Below are positions 21,100 through 29,181 of a DNA stretch of 31,599 nucleotides, one piece after another. The notes beneath the pieces are model-generated. The model made no database searches, had not been told where the DNA came from, and saw only the letters and a list, made by a program, of their open reading frames with translations. A program made the position numbers and the translations under genes. The stretch lies in contig NZ_DIAX01000027.1 of assembly GCF_002414845.1 (NCBI RefSeq), positions 12,852-44,450 on the forward strand, written 5' to 3'. This DNA is from Gordonia sp. UBA5067. Lineage in GTDB: Bacteria > Actinomycetota > Actinomycetes > Mycobacteriales > Mycobacteriaceae. Position 1 is the stretch's first letter, and each line of letters starts with the position of its first letter.

Positions 21100-22067
21100 C
21101 GCGCTACCGTCCCGGCCGCCACTCGGGCGCCGCGCGCCCAGTCCGCCGCGGGCATCTGCTTCTTGCCCGGCGGCACCACCCAGGTGAGGGCCACAACTTC
21201 GTCTGCCGTGCCGACGTAGACGGCCTGCTTCGCGACGGCCAGTTCGCCGGGCGCGAGGGAATCGGGCGCACCCGCCGCACCGGCGGCGCCGCGCCGTACC
21301 GGCCCGATCCGCAGCCGCACCGCGACCCCGTTCGCGTCGACGATGGTCCAGGCGCCGGGATCGGGCGTGTGCGCGCGGATCAACCGGTCCACGATGTGTG
21401 CTGGGCGGGCCCATTGGACGTGGGCGTCGTCAACGGTGATCTTCGGCGCGAACGACACATCGTGCTCCTGCTGGGCCACCGGTGACAATTCGCCCGCTTC
21501 AATCCCGTCGAGCGTTGCGACGAGGAGCCGTGCGCCGGACTCGGCAAGGCGGCCCAACAGATGGCCGCTCGTCTCGCTCGGCGTGATGTCGGTGGTGAGG
21601 GTGCCGTACACCGGGCCGGTGTCCAGACCCGCCTCGAGTTGGAACGTACTCGCGCCCGTCACGGTGTCGCCGGCGGCAATCGCCGCTTGGACGGGGGCCG
21701 CGCCGCGCCAGGCCGGTAGGAGCGAGAAATGCAGGTTCACCCATCCGCGGGTCGGCAGGGCGAGCAGGGCCGGGGGGATCAACGCGCCGTAGGCGACCAC
21801 GGCGGCACAGTCGGGCGCCCAGCGGTTCAGGACCGCGAGCACCTGGGGGTCGACCGCACCGCCCTGGTGCAGCCGTTCGGGCGTGAACACGTCGATCCCG
21901 AGTTCATCGGCCCGGTGGGCGACCTCGCTCCGGCTGACTTTGCGGCCGCGGCCGGACACAGCGTCGGGCCGCGACAGGACTCCGACGACCTGGTGCTCAT
22001 CCGAGTCGTGCAGGGCGTTCAGCGAGGGCACCGCGACCTCGGGGGTACCGGCGAAGATGACGCGCAT
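21096..22067 (-). CDS. fmt: Methionyl-tRNA formyltransferase
   Basis: This is a 323-residue enzyme that formylates initiator Met-tRNA using 10-formyl-tetrahydrofolate. The start [16 protein letters not shown] is canonical. The catalytic core contains Asn111 and His113 in [18 protein letters not shown], and the catalytic Asp in [11 protein letters not shown]. The C-terminal OB-fold carries RIGPV and [18 protein letters not shown] replaces the HASLLPRWRG of E. coli, which I take as lineage-typical. Its ATG directly follows the priA TGA (TGAATG), and its own stop overlaps rsmB. Translation from priA to rsmB is therefore coupled. No ribosome site was noted. Confidence 0.97.
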   Translation of the reverse strand: MRVIFAGTPEVAVPSLNALHDSDEHQVVGVLSRPDAVSGRGRKVSRSEVAHRADELGIDVFTPERLHQGGAVDPQVLAVLNRWAPDCAAVVAYGALIPPALLALPTRGWVNLHFSLLPAWRGAAPVQAAIAAGDTVTGASTFQLEAGLDTGPVYGTLTTDITPSETSGHLLGRLAESGARLLVATLDGIEAGELSPVAQQEHDVSFAPKITVDDAHVQWARPAHIVDRLIRAHTPDPGAWTIVDANGVAVRLRIGPVRRGAAGAAGAPDSLAPGELAVAKQAVYVGTADEVVALTWVVPPGKKQMPAADWARGARVAAGTVAR

Positions 22068-24101
22068 TCAGCCAATAGTAGGCGGGTCTACCTGAACCCT
22101 GAGCGGGCCCGCATCGTTGCCCCCGACACGGCGTGCCTGGGCGCTGCTGAGCGCCCGGGCCAGATCACGACCGTGGCGACGATCAACCCGGATCAGCAGG
22201 CGCTCGTAGGCGTCGCCGGGCGGCATCGGGTCGGTTCGCCCGCCGGCCGGGCCGCGCACCCCCGGCGGAAGCGGGACCGGCCCGAGTACGTCGGCCCCCG
22301 CCGGCAGTTCCACCAGGTCGACAAAGGTCCGCACCGCCGCGGGCGTCCCGTCGACCGAGGCCATGGTGACGGCGGGCGGGAAGCCAAGTTCGGCCCGCTG
22401 CGACAACTCGTCGGCCGCGAATCCGGCCGGGTCCCAGCGGACGAGCGCCTGTACGACCGGCAGGTCGTTGTCGGCGAGCAGCACGACAGTGCCACCGTCA
22501 GCTGCCGGGCGCGCCAGGGCGGCGATGGCGAACCAGTGCCGGGCCGCGTCTTCGTCCGCCCGCAAGTCCTCACGATCGAGGTGCGCCCAGGTGTCTACGG
22601 CGATGACGGTGCCGTACCCCGCCATCGTCGGCGACCGGTCCCCGGCGCAGCGGACGATCGGTTCGGCCCCGGGGGTGGCGACGACCAGGCGGGCCTCGTC
22701 GGGAATCTCGTCGACCCGGTGGGAACCGTCGCTGGTCACCACCGGTACCCCACGAAAGGCGCGGCCCAGCTCCTCCGCAGTCCGCGCCGAGCCGACGGTG
22801 CGGGCCCGAATCTCCGTTGATCCGCAGGCTGCGCAGCGCGGTGCCGGGTCGACGCGCCCGCACCACCGGCAGGACACCGTATGGTCGCGTGCCATGGCCA
22901 GCGGTCCGTGGCAGGATCGGCACCGCGCGTGGCTGCGGCATTTCGCGCACGACAGTGATGGCAGGTAGCCGCGTCGGGGCACGCTGATGAGCACGGGGCG
23001 ATCCGCGTCCAGTGCGGAACGGGCCAGCCGGAAGGCGAACTCGGGTACTCGGGCCATCCGTACCAGCGGATCGTTTCCGACTGACCGGTTTTCCTCGGCG
23101 AGCGCCTGGACGCGCGGTCCGCGACGGCGCACCACCGCACGGTCGGCCACCAGGTCGTGGGCCCAGTCCGCCGCGACGAGCGCCTGGGCCTCGGCGGTAC
23201 GGGAGTAGCCGCCGATCAGCAGTCCGCACTGCTGTTGATGACTGCGCAGCACGGCCACCTCGCGGGGGTGCGGGTACGGGGCGCGCGGCTCGTCGAGGCT
23301 CGGATCCCCGTCGTCCCAAACGATCACCAGACCCAAATCGTGCACCGGGGCGAAGACCGCGCTACGCGTGCCCAGGACGACCCGAGCCGTGCCGCGCAGC
23401 GCGGCGAGCCAGCGCCGATAGCGCGCGGTCGGTCCCAGGCTCGCCGCGAGGGTCACACAGCGGTCGCCGAGCTCAGCACACGCTTGTGCGAGACGGTCGA
23501 GATCGCGCTGGTCGGGAACGACGGCGATCACACCGCGCCCGGCGGCGACGGTGTGGCCGATCAATTCGGCCAACCGCGCCGGCCAATCGGCCCCCGGAAG
23601 CGCCTGCCACACGGCCCGGGGAGCGCGATACTCGCACACCGCCGCGGCGAACGCCGGTCCGCCACGATAGTCGGCCCACCCGGCCAGGTCGGGACCGGAC
23701 GGAAGCTGCGGCGCCGGCCGCGGTTGTTCTTCGTTCTCGGTGCGCGCGTGTCGCGGCGGAACCGCCAGTCGCACCACATCGGACATGGTTCCGGCGTACC
23801 GGTCGGCCACCGACCGGCATAGGGTGGCGATCTCCGGAGTCAGCACCGGTTCGGGTGAAACCACCCGATCGATCCAGCCGAGCCGCCCGTCGTGCTCGCT
23901 CACATCCAGGCGCGCCAGCACGAAGGCGTCGACCAGCCGACCGGCGAATCGCACCCGCAGACGCGCGCCCGGCACGGCGGCGGCATCCTGCTCGGTATCG
24001 ACGAGGTAGTCGAACGGCCGGTCCAGGTGCGCGAGCCCCAGCATGGGCAGCACTTGGGCGACAGGTGCGCGCCGTGCCGGTTCACGCTTTCCCGTGCTCA
24101 C
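22068..24101 (-). CDS. priA: PriA-like primosomal protein N' lacking an active helicase core
   Basis: This is a 677-residue PriA homologue. The N-terminal 3'-DNA-binding domain is recognisable (RPFDYLVD, PGARLRVRFAGRLVDAFV). The zinc module (about 384-427) has paired cysteines (CAKC, CRSC, CRWC, CAAC). The superfamily 2 helicase motifs are missing: where GxTGSGKT should stand the sequence reads HTVAAGRGVIAVVP, and the DEEH box is WDDGDPSLD. Actinobacterial PriA proteins are known to lack detectable helicase motifs, so this is a lineage trait rather than a broken gene. It probably binds forks and recruits partners without unwinding. The GTG start at 24101 has no obvious ribosome site. It follows metK by 36 bases and abuts fmt. 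Confidence 0.92.
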   Translation of the reverse strand: MSTGKREPARRAPVAQVLPMLGLAHLDRPFDYLVDTEQDAAAVPGARLRVRFAGRLVDAFVLARLDVSEHDGRLGWIDRVVSPEPVLTPEIATLCRSVADRYAGTMSDVVRLAVPPRHARTENEEQPRPAPQLPSGPDLAGWADYRGGPAFAAAVCEYRAPRAVWQALPGADWPARLAELIGHTVAAGRGVIAVVPDQRDLDRLAQACAELGDRCVTLAASLGPTARYRRWLAALRGTARVVLGTRSAVFAPVHDLGLVIVWDDGDPSLDEPRAPYPHPREVAVLRSHQQQCGLLIGGYSRTAEAQALVAADWAHDLVADRAVVRRRGPRVQALAEENRSVGNDPLVRMARVPEFAFRLARSALDADRPVLISVPRRGYLPSLSCAKCRSHARCRSCHGPLAMARDHTVSCRWCGRVDPAPRCAACGSTEIRARTVGSARTAEELGRAFRGVPVVTSDGSHRVDEIPDEARLVVATPGAEPIVRCAGDRSPTMAGYGTVIAVDTWAHLDREDLRADEDAARHWFAIAALARPAADGGTVVLLADNDLPVVQALVRWDPAGFAADELSQRAELGFPPAVTMASVDGTPAAVRTFVDLVELPAGADVLGPVPLPPGVRGPAGGRTDPMPPGDAYERLLIRVDRRHGRDLARALSSAQARRVGGNDAGPLRVQVDPPTIG

Positions 24102-24137
24102 CGGGGTGGCTACCCGACAGCGCGGCGAGCGGGCCGG

Positions 24138-25346
24138 TCAGGCACCGGCCGCCGCTTTCAACTCGGCAGCCTTGTTGGTGTGCTCCCACGGCAAATCGAT
24201 ATCGGTGCGCCCGAAATGCCCGTAGGCCGCCGTCGGCGCGTAGGTGGTGTGCAGCAGATCCAGATCACGAATGATGGCGCCCGGACGCAGGTCGAATACG
24301 TTGGCGATCGCCTTCTGAATCAGGTCTGGATCGACGGTCTCGGTGCCGAAGGTCTCGACGAACAGGCCCACCGGCGCCGCCTTGCCGATGGCGTACGCGA
24401 CCTGCACCTCGATCCGGCGGGCCAATCCCGCTGCGACGGCATTCTTCGCAACCCACCGCATCGCGTAGGCGGCGCTGCGATCCACCTTCGACGGATCCTT
24501 GCCCGAGAACGCGCCGCCACCGTGGCGGGCCATGCCGCCGTAGGTGTCGACGATGATCTTTCGCCCGGTCAGGCCGGCGTCGCCCATCGGCCCACCGAGG
24601 ACGAAACTGCCCGTCGGGTTGACGAGCAGGCGTGGGCTGGAGGTATCGAGCCCGTTGACCGCGAATTCGGCGAGCACCGGTTTGAGAACGGCGTCGACGA
24701 GGGCGGGCGTCAGTGCGGCATCGCGGTCGATCCCCTCCGCGTGCTGGGTGGAGATCACCACGGTGTCCAGTCGTACCGGCTTGTCTCCGGCGTATTCGAT
24801 GGTGACCTGGGTCTTCCCATCCGGCCGCAAGTAGTTCAGCTCGCCGCTCTTGCGCACCTCCGCCAGCCGCCGGGACAACCGGTGTGCCAGGGCGATCGGA
24901 ACCGGCATGTACTCGGGGGTCTCGTCGGTGGCGTAGCCGAACATCAGACCCTGGTCGCCGGCCCCCTGGCTATCGAGGTCATCGCCGTCCGCACCGGTCT
25001 GCTTCTCGTGTGACTTGGTGAGTCCCTTGTTGATCTCCGGCGATTGCGCGCCAATCGCGACGTTGACGCCGCAGGAGGCGCCATCGAAGCCCATCGTCGA
25101 CGAGTCATAGCCGATCTGCAAGATGCGCTCGCGGACAATCGACGGGATGTCGGCGTACGCGGTCGTATTGACCTCGCCGGCGACGTGGACCTGACCGGTG
25201 GTCACCAGTGTCTCGACGGCCACCTTGGCATGGGCGTCCTGTCCGAGCAGGGCATCGAGGATGGAGTCGCTGATCGCGTCACAAATCTTGTCGGGGTGCC
25301 CTTCCGTGACGGATTCACTGGTGAACAGTCGCGACGAGATTGTCAT
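24138..25346 (-). CDS. metK: S-adenosylmethionine synthetase
   Basis: This is a 402-residue enzyme that makes S-adenosylmethionine from methionine and ATP. Signatures are [13 protein letters not shown] with His17 and Lys20 at the ATP site, [15 protein letters not shown] with the gating loop nearby, and the glycine-rich [19 protein letters not shown]. An upstream in-frame ATG at 25367 exists, but ATG 25346 gives the standard [13 protein letters not shown] and has GAGAGGGAC just before it. The 5' region (25347-25449) holds a 9-bp hairpin at 25369-25393. I see no known SAM riboswitch there. SAM made here would serve RsmB, encoded three genes downstream, among other methyltransferases. Confidence 0.97.
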   Translation of the reverse strand: MTISSRLFTSESVTEGHPDKICDAISDSILDALLGQDAHAKVAVETLVTTGQVHVAGEVNTTAYADIPSIVRERILQIGYDSSTMGFDGASCGVNVAIGAQSPEINKGLTKSHEKQTGADGDDLDSQGAGDQGLMFGYATDETPEYMPVPIALAHRLSRRLAEVRKSGELNYLRPDGKTQVTIEYAGDKPVRLDTVVISTQHAEGIDRDAALTPALVDAVLKPVLAEFAVNGLDTSSPRLLVNPTGSFVLGGPMGDAGLTGRKIIVDTYGGMARHGGGAFSGKDPSKVDRSAAYAMRWVAKNAVAAGLARRIEVQVAYAIGKAAPVGLFVETFGTETVDPDLIQKAIANVFDLRPGAIIRDLDLLHTTYAPTAAYGHFGRTDIDLPWEHTNKAAELKAAAGA

Positions 25347-25368
25347 CGGGTCCCTCTCAAACATCACT

Positions 25369-25393
25369 GAGCCGACCGCCTGCCGGTCGACTC
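25369..25393 (-). promoter_or_regulatory. Hairpin in the metK leader
   Basis: GAGCCGACC-gcctgcc-GGTCGACTC (read on the + strand) forms a 9-bp stem with one G-U-type mismatch and a 7-base loop. It ends 22 bases before the metK start, next to the ribosome site. It could be a coaBC terminator without a U-tract or a leader element acting on metK translation. No known riboswitch class was recognised. Confidence 0.35.
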
Positions 25394-25449
25394 GAAATCA
25401 GATTCCAACCTACACACCGGGATCCACACGCCCGGGTGCCGGTCCGTGC

Positions 25450-26694
25450 TCAGCGCTGCGGCAGCAGCGGTGCGAGTGCGTCGAGGATTCGACTCGCCAG
25501 CAGGGTCTTCGACGTCAGCGGCAGCGCTGTCTCGGTGCCGGCGGTACTGAGCAACCAGCCGGTATTGTCCTCGGTGCCGAACGCCTTGCCGGCGCCGACG
25601 GGATTCACGACGAGCAGATCGCAGCCCTTCCGCGCGAATTTCGCCCGGCCGTGGTCCAACACGCCCCCGGTGTCGTCGCCGGTCTCCGCGGCAAAGCCCA
25701 CGATGACGGTCTCCGCGGCGATCTCGCCGCGTTTTCGCGACTGCACCAGCCCGGCCAGGATGTCGGGGTTCGTCTCCAACTCGATCGGGGCCGGACCGCT
25801 CGTGCCCTTCTTGATCTTCGCATCGGCGATCACCACCGGCCGAAAGTCGGCGACCGCAGCGGCCATGATGATGACGTCCGCCGTAACCGCCCGTTCGGCC
25901 ATCTCGTCCGATAGCTCCATAGCGCTTGAAATCGGTATGCGCTGCACCCCGGCCGGCTCCCCCGCCCCCGATGTCGAGCCGGCGACAACGGTGACCTCGG
26001 CACCGCGAGCCGCGGCGGCCCGCGCGAGCGCGAAGCCCTGCTTTCCGGAGCTGTGGTTGCCGAGGTAGCGGACCGGGTCCAGCGGTTCACGGGTGCCACC
26101 TGCGCTGATCAGGATGCGTACGCCGGCCAGGTCGAACGGGAGCGCCCCGGGGGCGTCGAGCAGCAAGTCGCCGAGTAGGCCGATTTCGCCCGGGTCGGGC
26201 AGCCGCCCGGCTCCACTGTCGCGGCCGGTCAGCCGCCCGGAGTCCGGCGGCATGACAGTCGCGCCCCGGTCACGCAACGTCGCGACGTTGTGCTGCGTCG
26301 CGGGGTGCTCCCACATTTCGGTATGCATCGCCGGCACGAAGAGCACCGGACACCGCGCAGTCAGCAACGAGGCGGTCAGCAGGTCGTCGGCTCGGCCCGC
26401 CGCCGTCCGGGCCAGCAGGTCCGCGGTGGCGGGCGCGACGACGACGAGATCGGCGTTCTGTCCGAGACGTACGTGGGCGACCTCGTCGACGTTGTCGAAC
26501 ACCGACGTCGACACCGGGTGACCGGAAAGCGCCTCAAACGTGGCGGCGCCGACGAACCGGAGGGCGGCCGCGGTCGGGATGACGTGGACGTCGTGTCCCG
26601 CTTCGGTGAAGTGGCGGATGACTGAGCACGCCTTGTAGGCGGCGATTCCCCCACCCACACCGACGAGAACGCGCTTGCGCGCCGACGAGGTCAT
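25450..26694 (-). CDS. coaBC: Bifunctional phosphopantothenoylcysteine decarboxylase/synthase
   Basis: This is a 414-residue coenzyme A biosynthesis protein (Dfp). The N-terminal FMN-dependent decarboxylase CoaC (about 1-185) contains VGVGGGIAAYK, the active-site His74 in EVAHV, and APATADLLAR. The usual PxMNxxMW motif reads PAMHTEMW, with His124 in place of Asn, and the flap that carries a Cys in E. coli reads GRLTGRDSGAGRL. The C-terminal synthetase CoaB starts near ISAGGTREPLDPVRYLGNHSSGKQG, with AAAVADFRP, the KIKK lysine patch, and NPDIL. The ATG at 26694 has only a weak GGGCGG upstream. It follows rpoZ by 14 bases and precedes metK by 103. Confidence 0.96.
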   Translation of the reverse strand: MTSSARKRVLVGVGGGIAAYKACSVIRHFTEAGHDVHVIPTAAALRFVGAATFEALSGHPVSTSVFDNVDEVAHVRLGQNADLVVVAPATADLLARTAAGRADDLLTASLLTARCPVLFVPAMHTEMWEHPATQHNVATLRDRGATVMPPDSGRLTGRDSGAGRLPDPGEIGLLGDLLLDAPGALPFDLAGVRILISAGGTREPLDPVRYLGNHSSGKQGFALARAAAARGAEVTVVAGSTSGAGEPAGVQRIPISSAMELSDEMAERAVTADVIIMAAAVADFRPVVIADAKIKKGTSGPAPIELETNPDILAGLVQSRKRGEIAAETVIVGFAAETGDDTGGVLDHGRAKFARKGCDLLVVNPVGAGKAFGTEDNTGWLLSTAGTETALPLTSKTLLASRILDALAPLLPQR

Positions 26695-26708
26695 GACCGC
26701 CCGGGCCG

Positions 26709-27670
<962 letters not shown>

Positions 27671-27678
<8 letters not shown>

Positions 27679-27988
27679 GGTCAAACTTCTCCAACAGGGC
27701 CTTGCGCTGACGGTCGCCCAGCCCGCGCACGCGGCGCGTCGGAGCAATCTCAAGCTCCTCCATGATCTCGGCGGCCTTCACCTTGCCAACCTTGGGCAGG
27801 GCCTCGAGCAGAGCCGAAACCTTCATCTTGCCGAGGATCTCGTCGCTCTCGGCATCGGTGAGGACCTGCTTGAGGTCGGTGCCGCCGCGCTTCAGGCGCT
27901 CCTTGAGCTCGGCGCGGGCCTTGCGGGCGGCCGCAGCCTTTGCCAGCGCTGCCTTGCGCTGCTCATCGGTCAACTGGGGAAGGGCCAC
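27671..27988 (-). CDS. mihF: Integration host factor mIHF
   Basis: This is a 105-residue actinobacterial nucleoid protein, unrelated in fold to E. coli IHF. It binds and bends DNA and supports site-specific recombination and chromosome organisation. The protein is nearly identical in pattern to the mycobacterial one: [15 protein letters not shown], a basic helix ([19 protein letters not shown]), [22 protein letters not shown] with a helix-two-turn-helix, and the ending [21 protein letters not shown] 27988 has GGAGG five bases upstream. A TTG at 28000 in the same frame would swallow that site. It leads the mihF-gmk-rpoZ-coaBC run, overlaps gmk, and is probably transcribed from a promoter close upstream. 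Confidence 0.97.
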
Positions 27989-28024
27989 GAGATCCTCCAA
28001 AATAGTGCTTGATCAGGGTCTGTC

Positions 28025-28040
28025 CGAGTCGTACGACTCG
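28025..28040. promoter_or_regulatory. Perfect 16-bp palindrome upstream of mihF, possible operator
   Basis: CGAGTCGTACGACTCG is a perfect palindrome 36 bases before the mihF start codon. It begins about 10 bases after a -10-like TAGGGT, so it would lie at the start of the transcript. It could be a binding site for a dimeric repressor (possibly autoregulation), or form a 6-bp RNA stem with a GUAC loop at the 5' end of the mRNA. Confidence 0.6.
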
Positions 28041-28050
28041 TTCGGCTGCG

Positions 28051-28080
28051 ACCCTACACCGGGTCACGGCACTGGGTCGA
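28051..28080 (-). promoter_or_regulatory. Candidate mihF promoter
   Basis: On the - strand TCGACC (28080-28075) and TAGGGT (28056-28051) are separated by 18 bases. They match four of six -35 positions and the TANNNT -10 pattern. The predicted start near 28044 would give a leader of about 55 bases carrying the 16-bp palindrome and GGAGG. Inference from pattern only. Confidence 0.4.
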
Positions 28081-28324
28081 CGCTACCCAACGGCATCCGG
28101 ACAAGCGAAGGCCCCCCGCTAAACGACCAGGAAGCAGCTGATGTAGCGTGCCGACGGCGACAGGCCCCCAAAGTCTTGGCGGTTTCCTTTCCCGCTCGTC
28201 ATACTCGCTGGTCAAGACTATTTATGCGCAGCAGGGCCGGGAGCTTTGAGGTACCGGACCCGCTTTGCCTGCAGCAGGTACAACCGACGGCCAACGGGTA
28301 AAGGTCCCTCACCAGCGCGCTGCC
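28081..28324 (-). other. Non-coding gap between pyrF and mihF rich in inverted repeats
   Basis: No supported gene lies here. Frames that cross it are short and unlike known proteins. Several inverted repeats could fold in the - strand RNA. AGTCTTG (28219-28213) pairs with CAAGACT (28178-28172), with an inner GCGG/CCGC stem (28195-28192 with 28182-28179) directly next to it. GGACC (28307-28303) can pair with GGTCC (28260-28256), and GTACC (28281-28277) with GGTAC (28255-28251), which interleave. CCTG-CAG-CAGG lies at 28268-28278. CGCTA (28148-28144) can pair with TAGCG (28121-28117). This could be a structured leader or small RNA, or a terminator region. I do not recognise a known RNA family. 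Confidence 0.4.
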
Positions 28325-28345
28325 ACCTGCGCGTGTCGCACAGGT
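28325..28345 (-). terminator. Hairpin at the pyrF stop, probable carAB-pyrF terminator
   Basis: In the - strand RNA ACCTGTGCG-aca-CGCGCAGGT forms a 9-bp stem with one G-U pair and a 3-base loop. It begins at the last base of the pyrF TGA. There is no U-tract, which is common in high-GC actinobacteria. Its position directly at the stop and the long non-coding gap beyond support a transcription end. Confidence 0.6.
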
Positions 28346-29181
28346 CACGGCGCCCGTAGCGCTGCTTCCACCTCGTCGCGCGCGGCTTCACAAGCCGCGC
28401 GCAGCGCTGAGCCGCTGGGGCCGGCGCCCAGTATTCCGCGCGAACTCGCGGGCAGCAGCCACTGCTGATCGGCTGCGGCGAACAGCTCCGGCAACTCGGC
28501 GGCCGTGGCCCCCTGAGCACCCAATCCGGGTGCGAGAATGACGCCCCTCAACCCCTGCAGGTCGAGTCCGTGCGCGCGCGTGGCTCCGACGACCACGCCC
28601 ACCGTCGCGCGGCCGTCGGCGTTGATCGCGGCGGCATCGTCGACGATCGACTGGGCCACCGTCCGGCCCGCGGCCTGGGCCGACTGCAGCGCCGCCCCCT
28701 CGGGGTTCGAGGTGCGCGCCAGCACGATCACCGCCCGCGAGAGGTCCCGCGCCTCGCTGACCGCGGGCTGCAGGGAGCCGAACCCGAGGTAGGGTGACGC
28801 GGTCACCGCGTCGGCGCACAGTGGTGAGTCGTCCGCCAGCCAGGCACGGGCGTAGGCCGCCATCGTCGAGCCGATATCGCCCCGCTTCGCATCGGCCAGG
28901 ACCAGTGCACCCGCGTCGCGGCAACCGGTGATCACCCGTTCCAGCGCAGCGAAGCCGGCCGAACCGTAGGACTCGAAGAAGGCGACCTGGGGCTTGATCA
29001 CCGCCGCCGTCGGACCGAGCGCCTCGACGCAAATGTCGCCGAATCGCGCCAGTCCGTCGGCCGACTCCGGCAACCCCCACTGCACCAGCAGGTCGCGGTG
29101 GGGATCGATCCCGACGCAGAGCCGGCCACGGTCGGCGACCGCCGCACGATAGCGGGAGGCGAACCCCGCCGCCGGGGTCAC
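28345..29181 (-). CDS. pyrF: Orotidine 5'-phosphate decarboxylase, type 2
   Basis: This is a 278-residue enzyme for the last step of UMP synthesis, decarboxylating OMP. It is of the longer mycobacterial (type 2) class. RLCVGIDPH lies near the N-terminus, followed by [19 protein letters not shown], the catalytic [27 protein letters not shown], and VVVGATR. The frame is open upstream into carB. The GTG at 29181 overlaps the carB TGA in GTGA and gives [26 protein letters not shown], a normal length. The gene therefore follows carB in one transcript and probably ends at the hairpin at its stop. Confidence 0.96.
   Translation of the reverse strand: MTPAAGFASRYRAAVADRGRLCVGIDPHRDLLVQWGLPESADGLARFGDICVEALGPTAAVIKPQVAFFESYGSAGFAALERVITGCRDAGALVLADAKRGDIGSTMAAYARAWLADDSPLCADAVTASPYLGFGSLQPAVSEARDLSRAVIVLARTSNPEGAALQSAQAAGRTVAQSIVDDAAAINADGRATVGVVVGATRAHGLDLQGLRGVILAPGLGAQGATAAELPELFAAADQQWLLPASSRGILGAGPSGSALRAACEAARDEVEAALRAP

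Noticed and set aside
28218..28520. 100-codon - strand frame over the end of pyrF and the following gap
   Set aside because: Most of it is an alternative frame of pyrF; the remaining part has no ribosome site or recognisable sequence.
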